The position numbers were made by a program, and so were the translations under genes. Below the pieces are notes generated by a model. The model was not told the origin of the DNA, made no database searches, and saw only the letters and a list, made by a program, of their open reading frames with translations. From Oceanirhabdus seepicola (GTDB lineage: Bacteria; Bacillota; Clostridia; Clostridiales; Clostridiaceae): a stretch of DNA of 64,000 nt. Positions 25,204 to 33,985 of this stretch are shown here, piece after piece. Each line of letters begins with the position of its first letter. The first letter of the stretch is position 1. The stretch lies in NCBI RefSeq assembly GCF_023684385.1, contig NZ_JAGSOJ010000007.1:62001-126000 (forward strand), read 5' to 3'.

Positions 25204-26571
25204 ATGAAACTTACATCTAGAGAATTAATTGATACACTTAATGGTGAGGTTATAACATACGGTGAAAAGGGATCCATACAAGGTGTTGAAACTGACACTA
25301 GAAGACTTGGTGAGAATTTCATCTTTTTTGCATTAAAGGGAGCAAGGGTAGATGGAAATGACATGGTAGATGAAGCTGTTAAAAATGGGGCTATCTTGTG
25401 TGTGGTTGACAAGTATAAAGAAGAATTTAAAAAATATGAAAAAAAGATAACTATAGTTAAGGTAGAAAATACTAAAGAAGCATTATATAAGCTCGCTGAA
25501 TATTATAGGAATAAGTTTGATATTAAGGTGATTGGTATTACAGGCTCAACTGGTAAGACATCAACAAAAGATATATTATCTGGTGCTTTGAGTGAAAAAT
25601 TCAGTGTGTTCAAAACAATTGGTAATTTTAACAGTGATATTGGATTACCACTTATGATATTTAAGTTTAAGGATGAACATGAAGTTGCAGTATTAGAGAT
25701 GGGAATGAGTGGTTTTGGAGAGATTGAGCTTCTAGCAAAAATTGCACGTCCTGATATTGCAATAATAACTAACATTGGAGAATCTCATCTGGAACAATTA
25801 AAGACTAGAGAAAATATACTTAAGGCGAAGATGGAGATTACAAAATACTTTAATGAGAAGAATGTTTTAATAATAAATAATGACAATGATATGCTTAGGA
25901 CCATAGATGAAGAGAGGTTTGAGATTATACCATGTTCGATTCAAGGAAATGGAAAATTAAACTCAGATATTCTTGATATAAATATTTCAGAGAGCTTCTT
26001 TAAGATTACTAATGGTGAATATAATGGAGAGACATTTAATTTGAAGATGCCTGGTGAACATAACATTTCAAATGCACTTTTAAGTATTGCTGTATGTGAA
26101 ATAGTAGGAATGACGTCAGAAGAGATTAACAGTGGACTAAAAAAAATTGATAAAACATCAATGAGGTTGGATATTAAAAAACATGAAGAAGGCGGATATA
26201 TAATTATTAATGATGCTTATAATGCAAGTCCAGACTCAATGAAAGCAGCCATTGATGTGATGAACACGATACAAGGGAAGAAGATTTGTGTATTAGGAAC
26301 TATGAAAGAACTAGGAGAGAAGAGTAGTGAATTACATAGAGAAATTGGAGAATATGCTTTAGAACAAGGTGTGGAGAAATTGTTTGTTGTAGGAGAAGGT
26401 TCTCAGAACTATCTTTCGGGGTTTGCAGATAGAGAAGGATATGTTTTTAAAACTAAAGAAGACCTTATTCAAAAGTTAAAGGGGGAACTGACAGCAGAAC
26501 ATGTAGTATTAATCAAGGCATCTAGATCAATGAAGTTTGAAACTATTTATAATGAACTTATAATGAATTAG
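25204..26571 (+). CDS. murF: UDP-MurNAc-tripeptide:D-Ala-D-Ala ligase
   Basis: 455 residues from ATG 25204 (GAGAGGAG is 7 nt upstream; an ATG at 25198 is too close). Mur ligase with the ATP-binding loop GITGSTGKTSTKD (about 110-122), the domain motif NFNSDIGLPLMIF, and the C-terminal DAYNASPDSMKAAIDVM typical of MurF rather than MurE. It adds D-Ala-D-Ala to the peptidoglycan precursor. The last 40 residues recur as a decayed copy at 27691-27834, showing that a segment from the murF end to mraY was duplicated in tandem. Confidence 0.95.
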   Translation: MKLTSRELIDTLNGEVITYGEKGSIQGVETDTRRLGENFIFFALKGARVDGNDMVDEAVKNGAILCVVDKYKEEFKKYEKKITIVKVENTKEALYKLAEYYRNKFDIKVIGITGSTGKTSTKDILSGALSEKFSVFKTIGNFNSDIGLPLMIFKFKDEHEVAVLEMGMSGFGEIELLAKIARPDIAIITNIGESHLEQLKTRENILKAKMEITKYFNEKNVLIINNDNDMLRTIDEERFEIIPCSIQGNGKLNSDILDINISESFFKITNGEYNGETFNLKMPGEHNISNALLSIAVCEIVGMTSEEINSGLKKIDKTSMRLDIKKHEEGGYIIINDAYNASPDSMKAAIDVMNTIQGKKICVLGTMKELGEKSSELHREIGEYALEQGVEKLFVVGEGSQNYLSGFADREGYVFKTKEDLIQKLKGELTAEHVVLIKASRSMKFETIYNELIMN

Positions 26572-26687
26572 GTGATATACTATAGGGATCGCTGAAAAAT
26601 AAATTCCCCTATTGTTGTTTCAAAAGGGAAGTGATTTTTTAGCCGACTCATAGCTGTCTAAATAAGTGAACGAGAGAGGTTGAAAAT

Positions 26688-27659
26688 ATGAGTAAAATTA
26701 TTTACGCGGTTTTACTATCTGTAATTATAACACTAGTGATTACACCCTTTATGTTAAACTTATTAAGGAATTTAAAGACAGGACAAAATATTAGGGAAGA
26801 TGGACCAAGAAGTCATCTTTCAAAAGCTGGAACCACTAGTATGGGTGGATTGATTTTCATTCTAGCAACTATGGTAACTTATTTCATTATTGTTGGAGTT
26901 GAAACATTCTTCTCTGAAGAGTCTTTGTTAGTAATTATATCATTTTTAGGATTTGGATTTATAGGGTTCTTAGATGATTATCTTAAGATTGTTAAGAAAG
27001 TTAATGAAGGGTTGAAATCAAAACAAAAATTAATATTGCAGATTATATTTGGTGGGATAATTGGTTTCTTTGCAATGAGAATATTAGATTCTACGGAAAT
27101 TTTGATTCCTTTTATTGGTCAATATTTTGATATTAAATGGCTATATATACCATTCGTAGTTATATATATGACGGCTACAACTAATGCAACTAATTTGACA
27201 GATGGAATTGATGGGCTACTAGCATCTGTTTCAATTCTAGTCATTGCATTTTTTGCAGTAGTTTCTTATAGTTTTGGTAATTATCCATTGGCAATCTTTT
27301 GTGGAGTTTTAGCTGGTGCTTTATTAGGATTTTTAAGAGTTAATTCTTACCCTGCTTCGGTATTTATGGGTGATACTGGTTCTTTAGCTATAGGTGGAGC
27401 TATAGGAGCAGTTGCTTTGGTATTACAACTTGAACTTATTGTAGTGATTGTAGGTGGAATATATGTAATTGAAGCTCTATCTGATATTATTCAAGTTGGA
27501 AGTTGTAAGATAAGAAAAAAAAGAGTATTCAAAATGGCACCGTTACATCATCACTTTGAAGAATCAGGTTGGCATGAAAATAAAGTAGTATCTATGTTCA
27601 CAATCATAACTGTTTTATTATGTTTATTGGGATTTTTAGCAATAACAATTAATATTTAA
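26688..27659 (+). CDS. mraY: Phospho-N-acetylmuramoyl-pentapeptide transferase, copy 1
   Basis: 323 residues, ten membrane helices. Conserved motifs: MGGLIFILAT, FLDDYLKIVKKVNEGL (catalytic Asp pair), TNLTDGIDGLLA, VFMGDTGSLAIGG and MAPLHHHFEE. The enzyme transfers phospho-MurNAc-pentapeptide to undecaprenyl phosphate, making lipid I. Compared with the usual family pattern, two conserved positions are altered: GTTSMGG instead of GTPxMGG and EALSDIIQV instead of EALSVIIQV. The second copy keeps the usual residues. The shared leader AACGAGAGAGGTTG supplies the ribosome binding site. Confidence 0.95.
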   Translation: MSKIIYAVLLSVIITLVITPFMLNLLRNLKTGQNIREDGPRSHLSKAGTTSMGGLIFILATMVTYFIIVGVETFFSEESLLVIISFLGFGFIGFLDDYLKIVKKVNEGLKSKQKLILQIIFGGIIGFFAMRILDSTEILIPFIGQYFDIKWLYIPFVVIYMTATTNATNLTDGIDGLLASVSILVIAFFAVVSYSFGNYPLAIFCGVLAGALLGFLRVNSYPASVFMGDTGSLAIGGAIGAVALVLQLELIVVIVGGIYVIEALSDIIQVGSCKIRKKRVFKMAPLHHHFEESGWHENKVVSMFTIITVLLCLLGFLAITINI

Positions 27660-27690
27660 GAGATATTAAGTAGTATGAAATGCAGAGTAT

Positions 27691-27834
27691 AAAACAAAAG
27701 AAGAACTTATTCAAAAGTTAAAGGCGGATTTAACAGAAGAACATGTATTATTAATAAAGGCGTCAAGAACAATGAAGTTCGAAACTATTTATAATGAGCT
27801 TTTGAAAATAAGTTTTTTCAGATGTCTAAATTAA
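27691..27834 (+). pseudogene. 3' remnant of a duplicated murF
   Basis: An open frame of 47 codons encodes KTKEELIQKLKADLTEEH, then VLLIKASRTMKFETIYNEL, which matches the C-terminus of the intact MurF (KTKEDLIQKLKGELTAEH, VVLIKASRSMKFETIYNEL). No start codon or upstream murF sequence is present, and the frame runs on past the old stop to TAA at 27832. The downstream spacer up to mraY copy 2 also matches the murF-mraY spacer. It is the join of a tandem duplication. Confidence 0.88.
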
Positions 27835-27855
27835 AGAACGAGAGAGGTTGGAAAT

Positions 27856-28827
27856 ATGAGTACGATTATATATGCAGTTATACTATCAACAATTATAACA
27901 CTTGTGAGTACACCGTTTATGTTGAACCTATTAAGAAAGTTAAAGACAGGGCAAAACATAAGAGAAGAAGGTCCTAGGAGTCACTTTTCAAAGGCAGGGA
28001 CACCAAGTATGGGTGGATTGATTTTTATTATAGCAACTATAGTAACTTATTTCCTTGTAGCTGGGTGGAAAATATTTTTCTCAGGAGAGTCACTATTAGT
28101 AATTATATCATTCTTGAGCTTTGGATTTATTGGGTTCTTGGATGATTATCTGAAGATTGTAAAGAAGGTTAATGAAGGATTAAAATCAAAACAAAAATTG
28201 ATACTACAAATTATATTTGGTACAATTATTGGTTTTTTAGCTATGAGGATTTTGGGTTCAACAGAAATTATGATACCTTTTACAGGAAAATATGTTGATT
28301 TAAAATGGCTATATATACCATTTGTGGTTATATATATGACTGGCACAACTAATGCAACTAATTTGACAGATGGAATTGATGGGTTGTTAACATCAGTATC
28401 AATTCTTGTAGCTACTTTTTTCGCAACAATTTGTTTTAGCTTCTCAAATTATCCATTGGCTATCTTCTGTGGAATTTTAGCAGGTGCTTTATTAGGTTTT
28501 TTAAAAGTGAATTCATACCCTGCATCCGTGTTCATGGGTGACACTGGTTCTTTAGCTATAGGTGGGGCTATCGGAGCTGTTGCTTTGGTATTAAAGCTTG
28601 AACTGATTATTGTAATTGTAGGTGGAATATATGTAATAGAAGCTCTTTCTGTAATTATACAAGTTGGAAGTTATAAGACAAGAAAGAAAAGAGTATTCAA
28701 AATGGCACCTTTACATCATCACTTTGAAGAATTAGGGTGGCACGAAAATAAAGTAGTATCAATGTTTTCGATTATAACTGTATTATTATGTCTAGTTGGA
28801 TTTTTAGCAATAACGGTTAATGTATAG
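27856..28827 (+). CDS. mraY: Phospho-N-acetylmuramoyl-pentapeptide transferase, copy 2
   Basis: 323 residues, the same length as copy 1 and identical at most positions. It retains GTPSMGG, the FLDDYLKI catalytic pair, TNLTDGIDGLLT, VFMGDTGSLAIGG, EALSVIIQV and MAPLHHHFEE. On residues it is the more canonical of the two. It stands where murD is normally found. A hairpin repeat of family H begins within its last codons. Confidence 0.95.
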   Translation: MSTIIYAVILSTIITLVSTPFMLNLLRKLKTGQNIREEGPRSHFSKAGTPSMGGLIFIIATIVTYFLVAGWKIFFSGESLLVIISFLSFGFIGFLDDYLKIVKKVNEGLKSKQKLILQIIFGTIIGFLAMRILGSTEIMIPFTGKYVDLKWLYIPFVVIYMTGTTNATNLTDGIDGLLTSVSILVATFFATICFSFSNYPLAIFCGILAGALLGFLKVNSYPASVFMGDTGSLAIGGAIGAVALVLKLELIIVIVGGIYVIEALSVIIQVGSYKTRKKRVFKMAPLHHHFEELGWHENKVVSMFSIITVLLCLVGFLAITVNV

Positions 28828-28942
28828 AGAATTCATAGTGAAACCTAATTTATGCACAGCTTAGAAAAAGTTATATAATAACTGTATCAAAATCGTAGGT
28901 TTAATGTGTATGTATAAATTAATAGTTGAAGTGGAATCTCTT
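28823..28942. repeat. Long-hairpin repeat, family H, copy 2
   Basis: Begins TATAGAGAATTCATAG across the stop codon of mraY copy 2 and ends GTGGAATCTCTTA. The ends are inverted repeats and match the ends at 5091-5195 and 41522-41626; the core also shares TATCAAAATCG. It fills the space before ftsW. Confidence 0.7.
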
Positions 28943-28964
28943 AAGCAATTTTCAGGAGGGAGAA

Positions 28965-30062
28965 ATGGGGAAATTAAAAAAAAGAGTAGGAGAAATTGAT
29001 TTCTATCTTCTAAGTACGGTTCTAATTCTCGTAGCAATAGGTATTGTTATGGTATGGAGTGCCTCGTCCTATATAGCACTTCATAAGTACAATAATGCAA
29101 ATTATTTTTTAATAAAACAAGGAATAAACGTAACGATTGGTTTAGTTGGCATGGTTATTGCCATAAATATTGATTATCATAAATATAAGAAATTCACTTT
29201 GCCACTAGCTGTTGTGACATTCATCTTGCTAGTAATTGTACTTTTTTCGAAACCAGTAAACGGTGCAACAAGGTGGATAAATTTAGGGTTTACTACACTT
29301 CAACCCTCAGAGATAGCTAAGTATGCATTAGTTATGATATTAGCATTTAGTTTAGAGAGAGTTGGAGAAAAAATAAAAAAGTTACCTGTCTTATTGTTGC
29401 ATTTAGGTATTGGTTTTTTCTTTGCTGGAATGGTTTTGCTTGAAAAAAATATGAGTATTTTTTCAGTGATGGTTATTGTGACATTTATAGTTGTTTTTAT
29501 TGATGGTGCTAAATTCATACATTTGTTTGGACTTGGTATAACAGCAGTTGTTGGAGGTGTATTCCTTATCTTTGCTGAACCATATAGAGTGAAGCGACTA
29601 ATGAGTTTTAGGAACCCTTGGGTGGATCCGTTAGATACGGGATATCAATTAATTCAATCATTCTATGCTCTTGGAACTGGTGGACTTATGGGTGTTGGTC
29701 TTGGTCAATCAAGACAAAAAGCTTTTTATATTCCGGAACCACATAATGATTTTATTTTCTCTATTATAGGGGAAGAGCTAGGGTTCATAGGATGTGCAGC
29801 AATAATACTAGTATTTTGTTTCTTCATAATCAGAGGTGTTGGAATTGCATTTAAAGCAAAAGATACATATGGTACATTAATTGCTATTGGATTCACTTCA
29901 ATAATCGCAATACAGGCAATAATCAATATTGCAGTAGTATCAGGTAGTATGCCGGTAACAGGTGTGCCATTGCCCTTTATTAGCTATGGTGGAAGTGCGA
30001 TTGCTATAAACTTATTTGCCATGGGGGTACTTCTCAATATATCTAAACAAAATTCAAAATAA
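28965..30062 (+). CDS. ftsW: FtsW/SpoVE-type SEDS glycosyltransferase
   Basis: 365 residues from ATG 28965 with AGGAGGGAGAA directly upstream. A longer frame from 28926 has no suitable ribosome binding site. About ten membrane helices; SEDS signatures are VWSASSYIAL, NGATRWINLGFTTLQPSE, LGQSRQKAFYIPEPHNDFIF and PFISYGGSA. The family polymerises lipid II with a partner class B PBP, here probably the SpoVD/FtsI-type protein of the same cluster. murG, usually next, is missing. Confidence 0.93.
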   Translation: MGKLKKRVGEIDFYLLSTVLILVAIGIVMVWSASSYIALHKYNNANYFLIKQGINVTIGLVGMVIAINIDYHKYKKFTLPLAVVTFILLVIVLFSKPVNGATRWINLGFTTLQPSEIAKYALVMILAFSLERVGEKIKKLPVLLLHLGIGFFFAGMVLLEKNMSIFSVMVIVTFIVVFIDGAKFIHLFGLGITAVVGGVFLIFAEPYRVKRLMSFRNPWVDPLDTGYQLIQSFYALGTGGLMGVGLGQSRQKAFYIPEPHNDFIFSIIGEELGFIGCAAIILVFCFFIIRGVGIAFKAKDTYGTLIAIGFTSIIAIQAIINIAVVSGSMPVTGVPLPFISYGGSAIAINLFAMGVLLNISKQNSK

Positions 30063-30065
30063 AAT

Positions 30066-30093
30066 TTTAAGCTGAGCGACAGCTCAGCTTAAA
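30066..30093 (+). terminator. Hairpin between ftsW and ftsQ
   Basis: TTTAAGCTGAGC-gaca-GCTCAGCTTAAA is a perfect 12-bp stem. No T run follows, so it may be an attenuator, RNA-processing or scar hairpin at the place where murG is expected. Confidence 0.5.
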
Positions 30094-30115
30094 TGTTATA
30101 TGAGGTGAATTTTAT

Positions 30116-31003
30116 ATGGTAGAGAAAAAAAAGAATGGAAAAAGCATATCAAGTTCAAAGGAAAGAAATGAACAACATTATGGTGAATATCTTTTAAAAA
30201 ATAAGGAGAAGCTCATTAAAAAGAGAAAAAAGAAACGTTTAAAGAATAAGTTAATGCTCCTATTTGTACTATTAGTAGCAATTGGGATTTATATATCATT
30301 AAAACAAGAAATATTTAATTTGAATTCTATAACAGTATCAGGTAATAAAATTGTTAAGACGGATGAGATAAAGATGCTGGCAAATGTACGAATTGGAGAT
30401 AATATCTTTATGTTAAAAGATAAAGAAATCAAAGGAAATATTTTAATAAATGGTTATATTAAGAGTGTGACTATAAAAAGAAAGTTTCCTGATGAAATTA
30501 TTCTTAGTGTAGAAGAGAGAAATGCATTCTATTATGAAAAAATTGGTGATGTATTTTATATTCTTGATAAAGAGTGTTATGTACTTGAATCAAAAAGTAA
30601 TATTAACAGCTTAAATCTCCTAGAAGTCAAAGGATTGGATTTTGAAGGTATGGTAATTGGCGAAAAACTGAAACAGGAAGATATCAGAAAAGAAAGTTTT
30701 TTATCTGAACTGGAAGGGTTAGTAAAGATTAATACTAGTGGGCATGAAATAGTTGAAGTAGATTTGAGTGATATGAATAATATTAATTTGAACATAGGTA
30801 AGTTCAATATAAGATTGGGTAGTGAAGAAAATTTAAAAGAGAAGTTAAATAAAGCTATAAATATTTATTTAGAAAAGGATTTGGAAAATCTAAGTGGATA
30901 TATAGAAGTTGGCTTTGAAGGAAATCCTGTTATTTATATTAATGAAACTAATGAAGAAACTAATGAAGAAAGTACTGAAAAAAAGGAAAATGACACAAAT
31001 TAA
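30116..31003 (+). CDS. ftsQ: FtsQ/DivIB cell division protein
   Basis: 295 residues. Highly basic cytoplasmic N-terminus (1-43), one membrane helix (about 44-62), then a POTRA domain (about 65-135; FNLNSITVSGNKIVKTDEI) and the FtsQ/DivIB beta domain (about 140-270). The tail is acidic and repetitive (NETNEETNEESTEK). FtsQ/DivIB scaffolds the FtsL-FtsB trimer of the divisome. Position after ftsW is standard except that murG is absent. Confidence 0.9.
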   Translation: MVEKKKNGKSISSSKERNEQHYGEYLLKNKEKLIKKRKKKRLKNKLMLLFVLLVAIGIYISLKQEIFNLNSITVSGNKIVKTDEIKMLANVRIGDNIFMLKDKEIKGNILINGYIKSVTIKRKFPDEIILSVEERNAFYYEKIGDVFYILDKECYVLESKSNINSLNLLEVKGLDFEGMVIGEKLKQEDIRKESFLSELEGLVKINTSGHEIVEVDLSDMNNINLNIGKFNIRLGSEENLKEKLNKAINIYLEKDLENLSGYIEVGFEGNPVIYINETNEETNEESTEKKENDTN

Positions 31004-31110
31004 CAAAAGATTATAAGAAATCTTGTATTATACTAATTAATTAGCTAAATAGTCATAAAAAAAGAGGAAATTGACATTTTATAAAGAAGTATAACAAGGG
31101 AGGAATAATT

Positions 31111-31776
31111 ATGAGTTTTAACGTTATAGATAATGTAAAAAAAATACGAAATGAAGTTCCAGAAACAGTATCATTAATATGTGTTTCTAAAACTAAACCA
31201 AACGAGTTAATTATGGAAGCTTATAATGCTGGGGAAAGAGAATTTGGTGAAAATAAGGTTCAAGAACTTACCGAAAAGTATGAAACTCTTCCAAAGGATA
31301 TAAAATGGCATTTCATAGGTCATTTACAGCGAAATAAGGTTAAATATATAGTAGGGAAATTACACTTACTTCATTCATTAGATGGTGTTAAACTTCTTCA
31401 TGAATTAGAGAAGAGGTATGGAAAAGAAGAGTTAGAGTTGAATACACTAATTCAGGTTAATGTGGGTGAAGAAGAAAGTAAGACAGGTTTACATAAAAAT
31501 GAAGTGAATGATTTCATTAAAGAAGTTGAAAAATGTTCTCATGTGAAAGTTAAAGGGATTATGGCTATTATACCTAAAGGAACAGAGGAACAGTGTAGAA
31601 GTTATTTTAAAGAAATGAAAGAGATGTATGAGAATCTAAAAAAAATGGATTATAATAATGTATCAATGGAAATACTCTCAATGGGTATGTCAGGAGATTA
31701 TAAAATTGCTATAGATGAAGGATCAAATATGGTAAGAGTAGGAACTGGGGTATTTGGAAATAGAGTATACAAATAA
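31111..31776 (+). CDS. YggS/PROSC-family PLP-binding protein
   Basis: 221 residues, COG0325. The PLP lysine is in ICVSKTKPNELI (near residue 28); FGENKVQE, WHFIGHLQRNKVKY, LIQVNVGEEESKTG and SMGMSGDYKIAI are the family landmarks. The family keeps pyridoxal-phosphate levels balanced and is commonly placed upstream of sepF and ylmH in Bacillota, as here. The ribosome binding site is GGGAGGAAT. Confidence 0.95.
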   Translation: MSFNVIDNVKKIRNEVPETVSLICVSKTKPNELIMEAYNAGEREFGENKVQELTEKYETLPKDIKWHFIGHLQRNKVKYIVGKLHLLHSLDGVKLLHELEKRYGKEELELNTLIQVNVGEEESKTGLHKNEVNDFIKEVEKCSHVKVKGIMAIIPKGTEEQCRSYFKEMKEMYENLKKMDYNNVSMEILSMGMSGDYKIAIDEGSNMVRVGTGVFGNRVYK

Positions 31777-31788
31777 GGAGGAGTAATA

Positions 31789-32262
31789 ATGGCAAAGAAA
31801 AAAAAAGGTAAATTTTTAAATAATATGCTTGGTCTTCATGAAGAAGAATATGACGAATATGATGAATTTGAAGAAGATGAAGAATTTGAAGACAATGAGG
31901 AGAGAATAAAACCTATAAGAACGCATAAAATAAATAATGTAGTTGATATACAATCTGCAGGAGCGTCAATTTCTTCTAGTTCACCAAGAGTATTTATCTC
32001 GAAACCTGCTGATTTTGAAGAAGCAACGGTAATTGTTGATAACTTAAAAAGTAAAAAAATAGTTGTTGTGAATACAAACAGTATTGATTGTAATGTTGGA
32101 CAAAGATTACTTGATTTTATAAGTGGAGCTTCTTATGCATTATCAGCTGAACTTCAGCAGATAGATAAAGGGGTATATCTTTTATCTCCTTCTAATGTAG
32201 AGGTGAATAGTTCACTTAAAAACGAATTGTCAAGCAAAGGTATGTTTAGTTTTATTAAATAA
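31789..32262 (+). CDS. sepF: Cell division protein SepF
   Basis: 157 residues. An N-terminal amphipathic membrane-binding part (FLNNMLGLHEEEYDEYD), an acidic linker (to about 50), and the SepF fold (about 65-155) with PADFEEATVIVDNL, DCNVGQRLLDFISGASYAL and GVYLLSPSNVEV. SepF bundles FtsZ filaments and links them to the membrane. It starts 12 nt after yggS with AGGAGGAG as ribosome binding site. ylmG, often next, is absent. Confidence 0.95.
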   Translation: MAKKKKGKFLNNMLGLHEEEYDEYDEFEEDEEFEDNEERIKPIRTHKINNVVDIQSAGASISSSSPRVFISKPADFEEATVIVDNLKSKKIVVVNTNSIDCNVGQRLLDFISGASYALSAELQQIDKGVYLLSPSNVEVNSSLKNELSSKGMFSFIK

Positions 32263-32295
32263 ATATCTAATTTCAAAAACATATGAGGACTTCAA

Positions 32296-33081
32296 ATGGA
32301 TAAAGAAAAATTTATGAATTTTTTTACTAAAGAAGAGCAACCAAGTGCAATCAAGGTTTATAATTCAGTACAAATGTGCTTGGATTTTAATACACTTATT
32401 GTGGTAGATGAATTTATTACACCTAATATTTGGTATAAAACTTCTAAATTTTTAGATAGTTACCATTTCAAGAGTGTAGCTGATGGTTTCTTTGAAAATG
32501 CTGAAAGAAGAATGGTTGCATTTTACCCACAAGAGTGGGACTTACCTATTGATTTCCCTTATGTAATTATCAAAATAACCAATAGGTCAAAGTTTAAGAA
32601 GCTTGAGCATAGACATTACCTGGGAACACTATTGTCATTAGGTCTTAAAAGAGAAAAAATAGGGGATTTAATCCTTAAAAATGATATGTGTTATGTTCCA
32701 GTAGTTTATGATATAGTAGAATATATAATAAATTCACTAGAAAAAATAAATGGTTGCGCAGTAAGAATAGAGAAAATTGAACAAGAAGAGTATGCTTCAA
32801 TACAGAGTGGTGTAGAACTTAAAGAAAAGCTAATTTTATGTTCAAGTATGCGAATTGATTGTGTAGTGTGTGCTGTTATAAATATCTCCAGAAGTAGAGG
32901 AGAAAAAATCATCTCATCAGGAAAAGTAATGGTTGACTATAGTGTGGTTGATAAGAAAAATTTTGAGATAAAAGAAGGCTCGAGATTGACTATTAGAGGA
33001 TTTGGAAAGTATATTGTAGGTGAGATTGTTGGAACTACTAAAAAGGATAGATTTAGAGTTAAATTATTACAATATAAATAG
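32296..33081 (+). CDS. ylmH: YlmH-type S4-domain RNA-binding protein
   Basis: 261 residues: an N-terminal region rich in aromatic residues (about 1-90, FYPQEWDLPIDFPY), a middle domain (about 95-180; HRHYLGTLLSLGLKREKIGDLIL) and a C-terminal S4 domain (about 185-255; SRGEKIISSGKVMVDY, RLTIRGFGKY). YlmH proteins bind ribosomes and RNA and, in Bacillota, sit in the divIVA locus. Its stop codon lies at the left edge of a hairpin repeat. Confidence 0.93.
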   Translation: MDKEKFMNFFTKEEQPSAIKVYNSVQMCLDFNTLIVVDEFITPNIWYKTSKFLDSYHFKSVADGFFENAERRMVAFYPQEWDLPIDFPYVIIKITNRSKFKKLEHRHYLGTLLSLGLKREKIGDLILKNDMCYVPVVYDIVEYIINSLEKINGCAVRIEKIEQEEYASIQSGVELKEKLILCSSMRIDCVVCAVINISRSRGEKIISSGKVMVDYSVVDKKNFEIKEGSRLTIRGFGKYIVGEIVGTTKKDRFRVKLLQYK

Positions 33082-33174
33082 AATGAAATTTTGTAAACAC
33101 ATCTAACATGAAACATCTAGAAGCATAGCTGTTTCAGATTAAATATGTTCGAAATTTAGATCATTCTATACAAA
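33078..33174. repeat. Imperfect palindrome after ylmH
   Basis: AATAGAATGAAATTT at the left and AAATTTAGATCATTCTAT at the right are complementary, and the inner parts (CATCTAACATGAAACA with TGTTTCAGATTAAATATG) also pair. It starts at the ylmH stop, as family H elements do, but the sequence is different. Confidence 0.55.
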
Positions 33175-33180
33175 TAGTCG

Positions 33181-33212
33181 AAAGGGGGGAAGGTTACTTA
33201 GTAACCAAAACA
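33181..33212 (+). promoter_or_regulatory. divIVA translation start with hairpin between SD and ATG
   Basis: The only good Shine-Dalgarno, AAAGGGGGGAAGG (33181-33193), is about 20 nt from the ATG. The hairpin GGTTAC-TTA-GTAACC (33192-33206) lies between and, when folded, would bring the two to a normal distance. No alternative in-frame start exists there. Confidence 0.55.
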
Positions 33213-33863
33213 ATGAATTTATCACCCAATGATGTGAATAGTAGAGAATTTAAGAGAGCTATGAGAGGTTATAAAAGAGATGAGGTTCATGACTTTCTTG
33301 AAGATGTAGCAGAAGATTTTGAAAAACTATACAAGGAAAATGGTGTTTTAAAAGATAAAGTTAGTGTATTAGAAGAACGTTTAAAACACTATAAGGATAT
33401 GGAAGATACAATTCAAAAAACTTTAGTAATGGCACAGAATACTGCTGAAGAAGCTAAGAAAAATGCTCTCAAAGAAAGTGAGTTAATTATTAAAGATGCC
33501 AATGAGACTGGTGCAAGAATAATTGACAGAGCAAAGAATGACGTTATTGAGATAAACCATGAATATGATAAACTTAAAGGTGAGTTCAAGATATTTAGAA
33601 GTAAATTTAGAAACTTCATGAATAGTCAGATTGATATGTTCGAAAGTCTTGAAAAAGATTTTGAAAAGACTTATAATTTAGGTGTTGAATCTCAGGTTAA
33701 TAATGATAAACCCGTTAGATATGAGAATTTCAAAAAAGAATTAAAAGAAATGGAAGATGTAAAACTAGATAAGACAGCAGCGTATAATACAAGTGAAATA
33801 AATACACGAAGCAAACATAGAGTTGACTCTCTAGACAATATAAAAACATTCTTTTCAGAATAA
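33213..33863 (+). CDS. divIVA: DivIVA-domain protein
   Basis: 216 residues. The membrane-binding N-terminal domain (LSPNDVNSREFKRAMRGYKR) and a long coiled coil (about 30-150; AEDFEKLYKENGVLKDKV) are typical of DivIVA, which senses negative membrane curvature at septum and poles. The C-terminal tail (about 150-216) is polar. The position after ylmH is standard. The ATG is placed after a hairpin that follows the ribosome binding site. Confidence 0.95.
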   Translation: MNLSPNDVNSREFKRAMRGYKRDEVHDFLEDVAEDFEKLYKENGVLKDKVSVLEERLKHYKDMEDTIQKTLVMAQNTAEEAKKNALKESELIIKDANETGARIIDRAKNDVIEINHEYDKLKGEFKIFRSKFRNFMNSQIDMFESLEKDFEKTYNLGVESQVNNDKPVRYENFKKELKEMEDVKLDKTAAYNTSEINTRSKHRVDSLDNIKTFFSE

Positions 33864-33892
33864 CTCACTCGCAATTTGAGTGAGATTTTTAT
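33863..33892 (+). terminator. divIVA terminator
   Basis: ACTCACTC and TGAGTGAG form the stem and ATTTTTATT follows. It ends the cell-division cluster. Confidence 0.85.
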
Positions 33893-33985
33893 TGACTATT
33901 AATCAAAGGGCAGTTATCATTTCATTATAGACATGAAGATTATGCCACTAGGTGGATAAGGTGTACATTTTAAGGAGGAAGAATA

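Noticed and set aside
28926..28964. 13-codon N-terminal extension of FtsW
   Set aside because: The extension starts within the family-H repeat, and a perfect AGGAGGG lies just upstream of ATG 28965.
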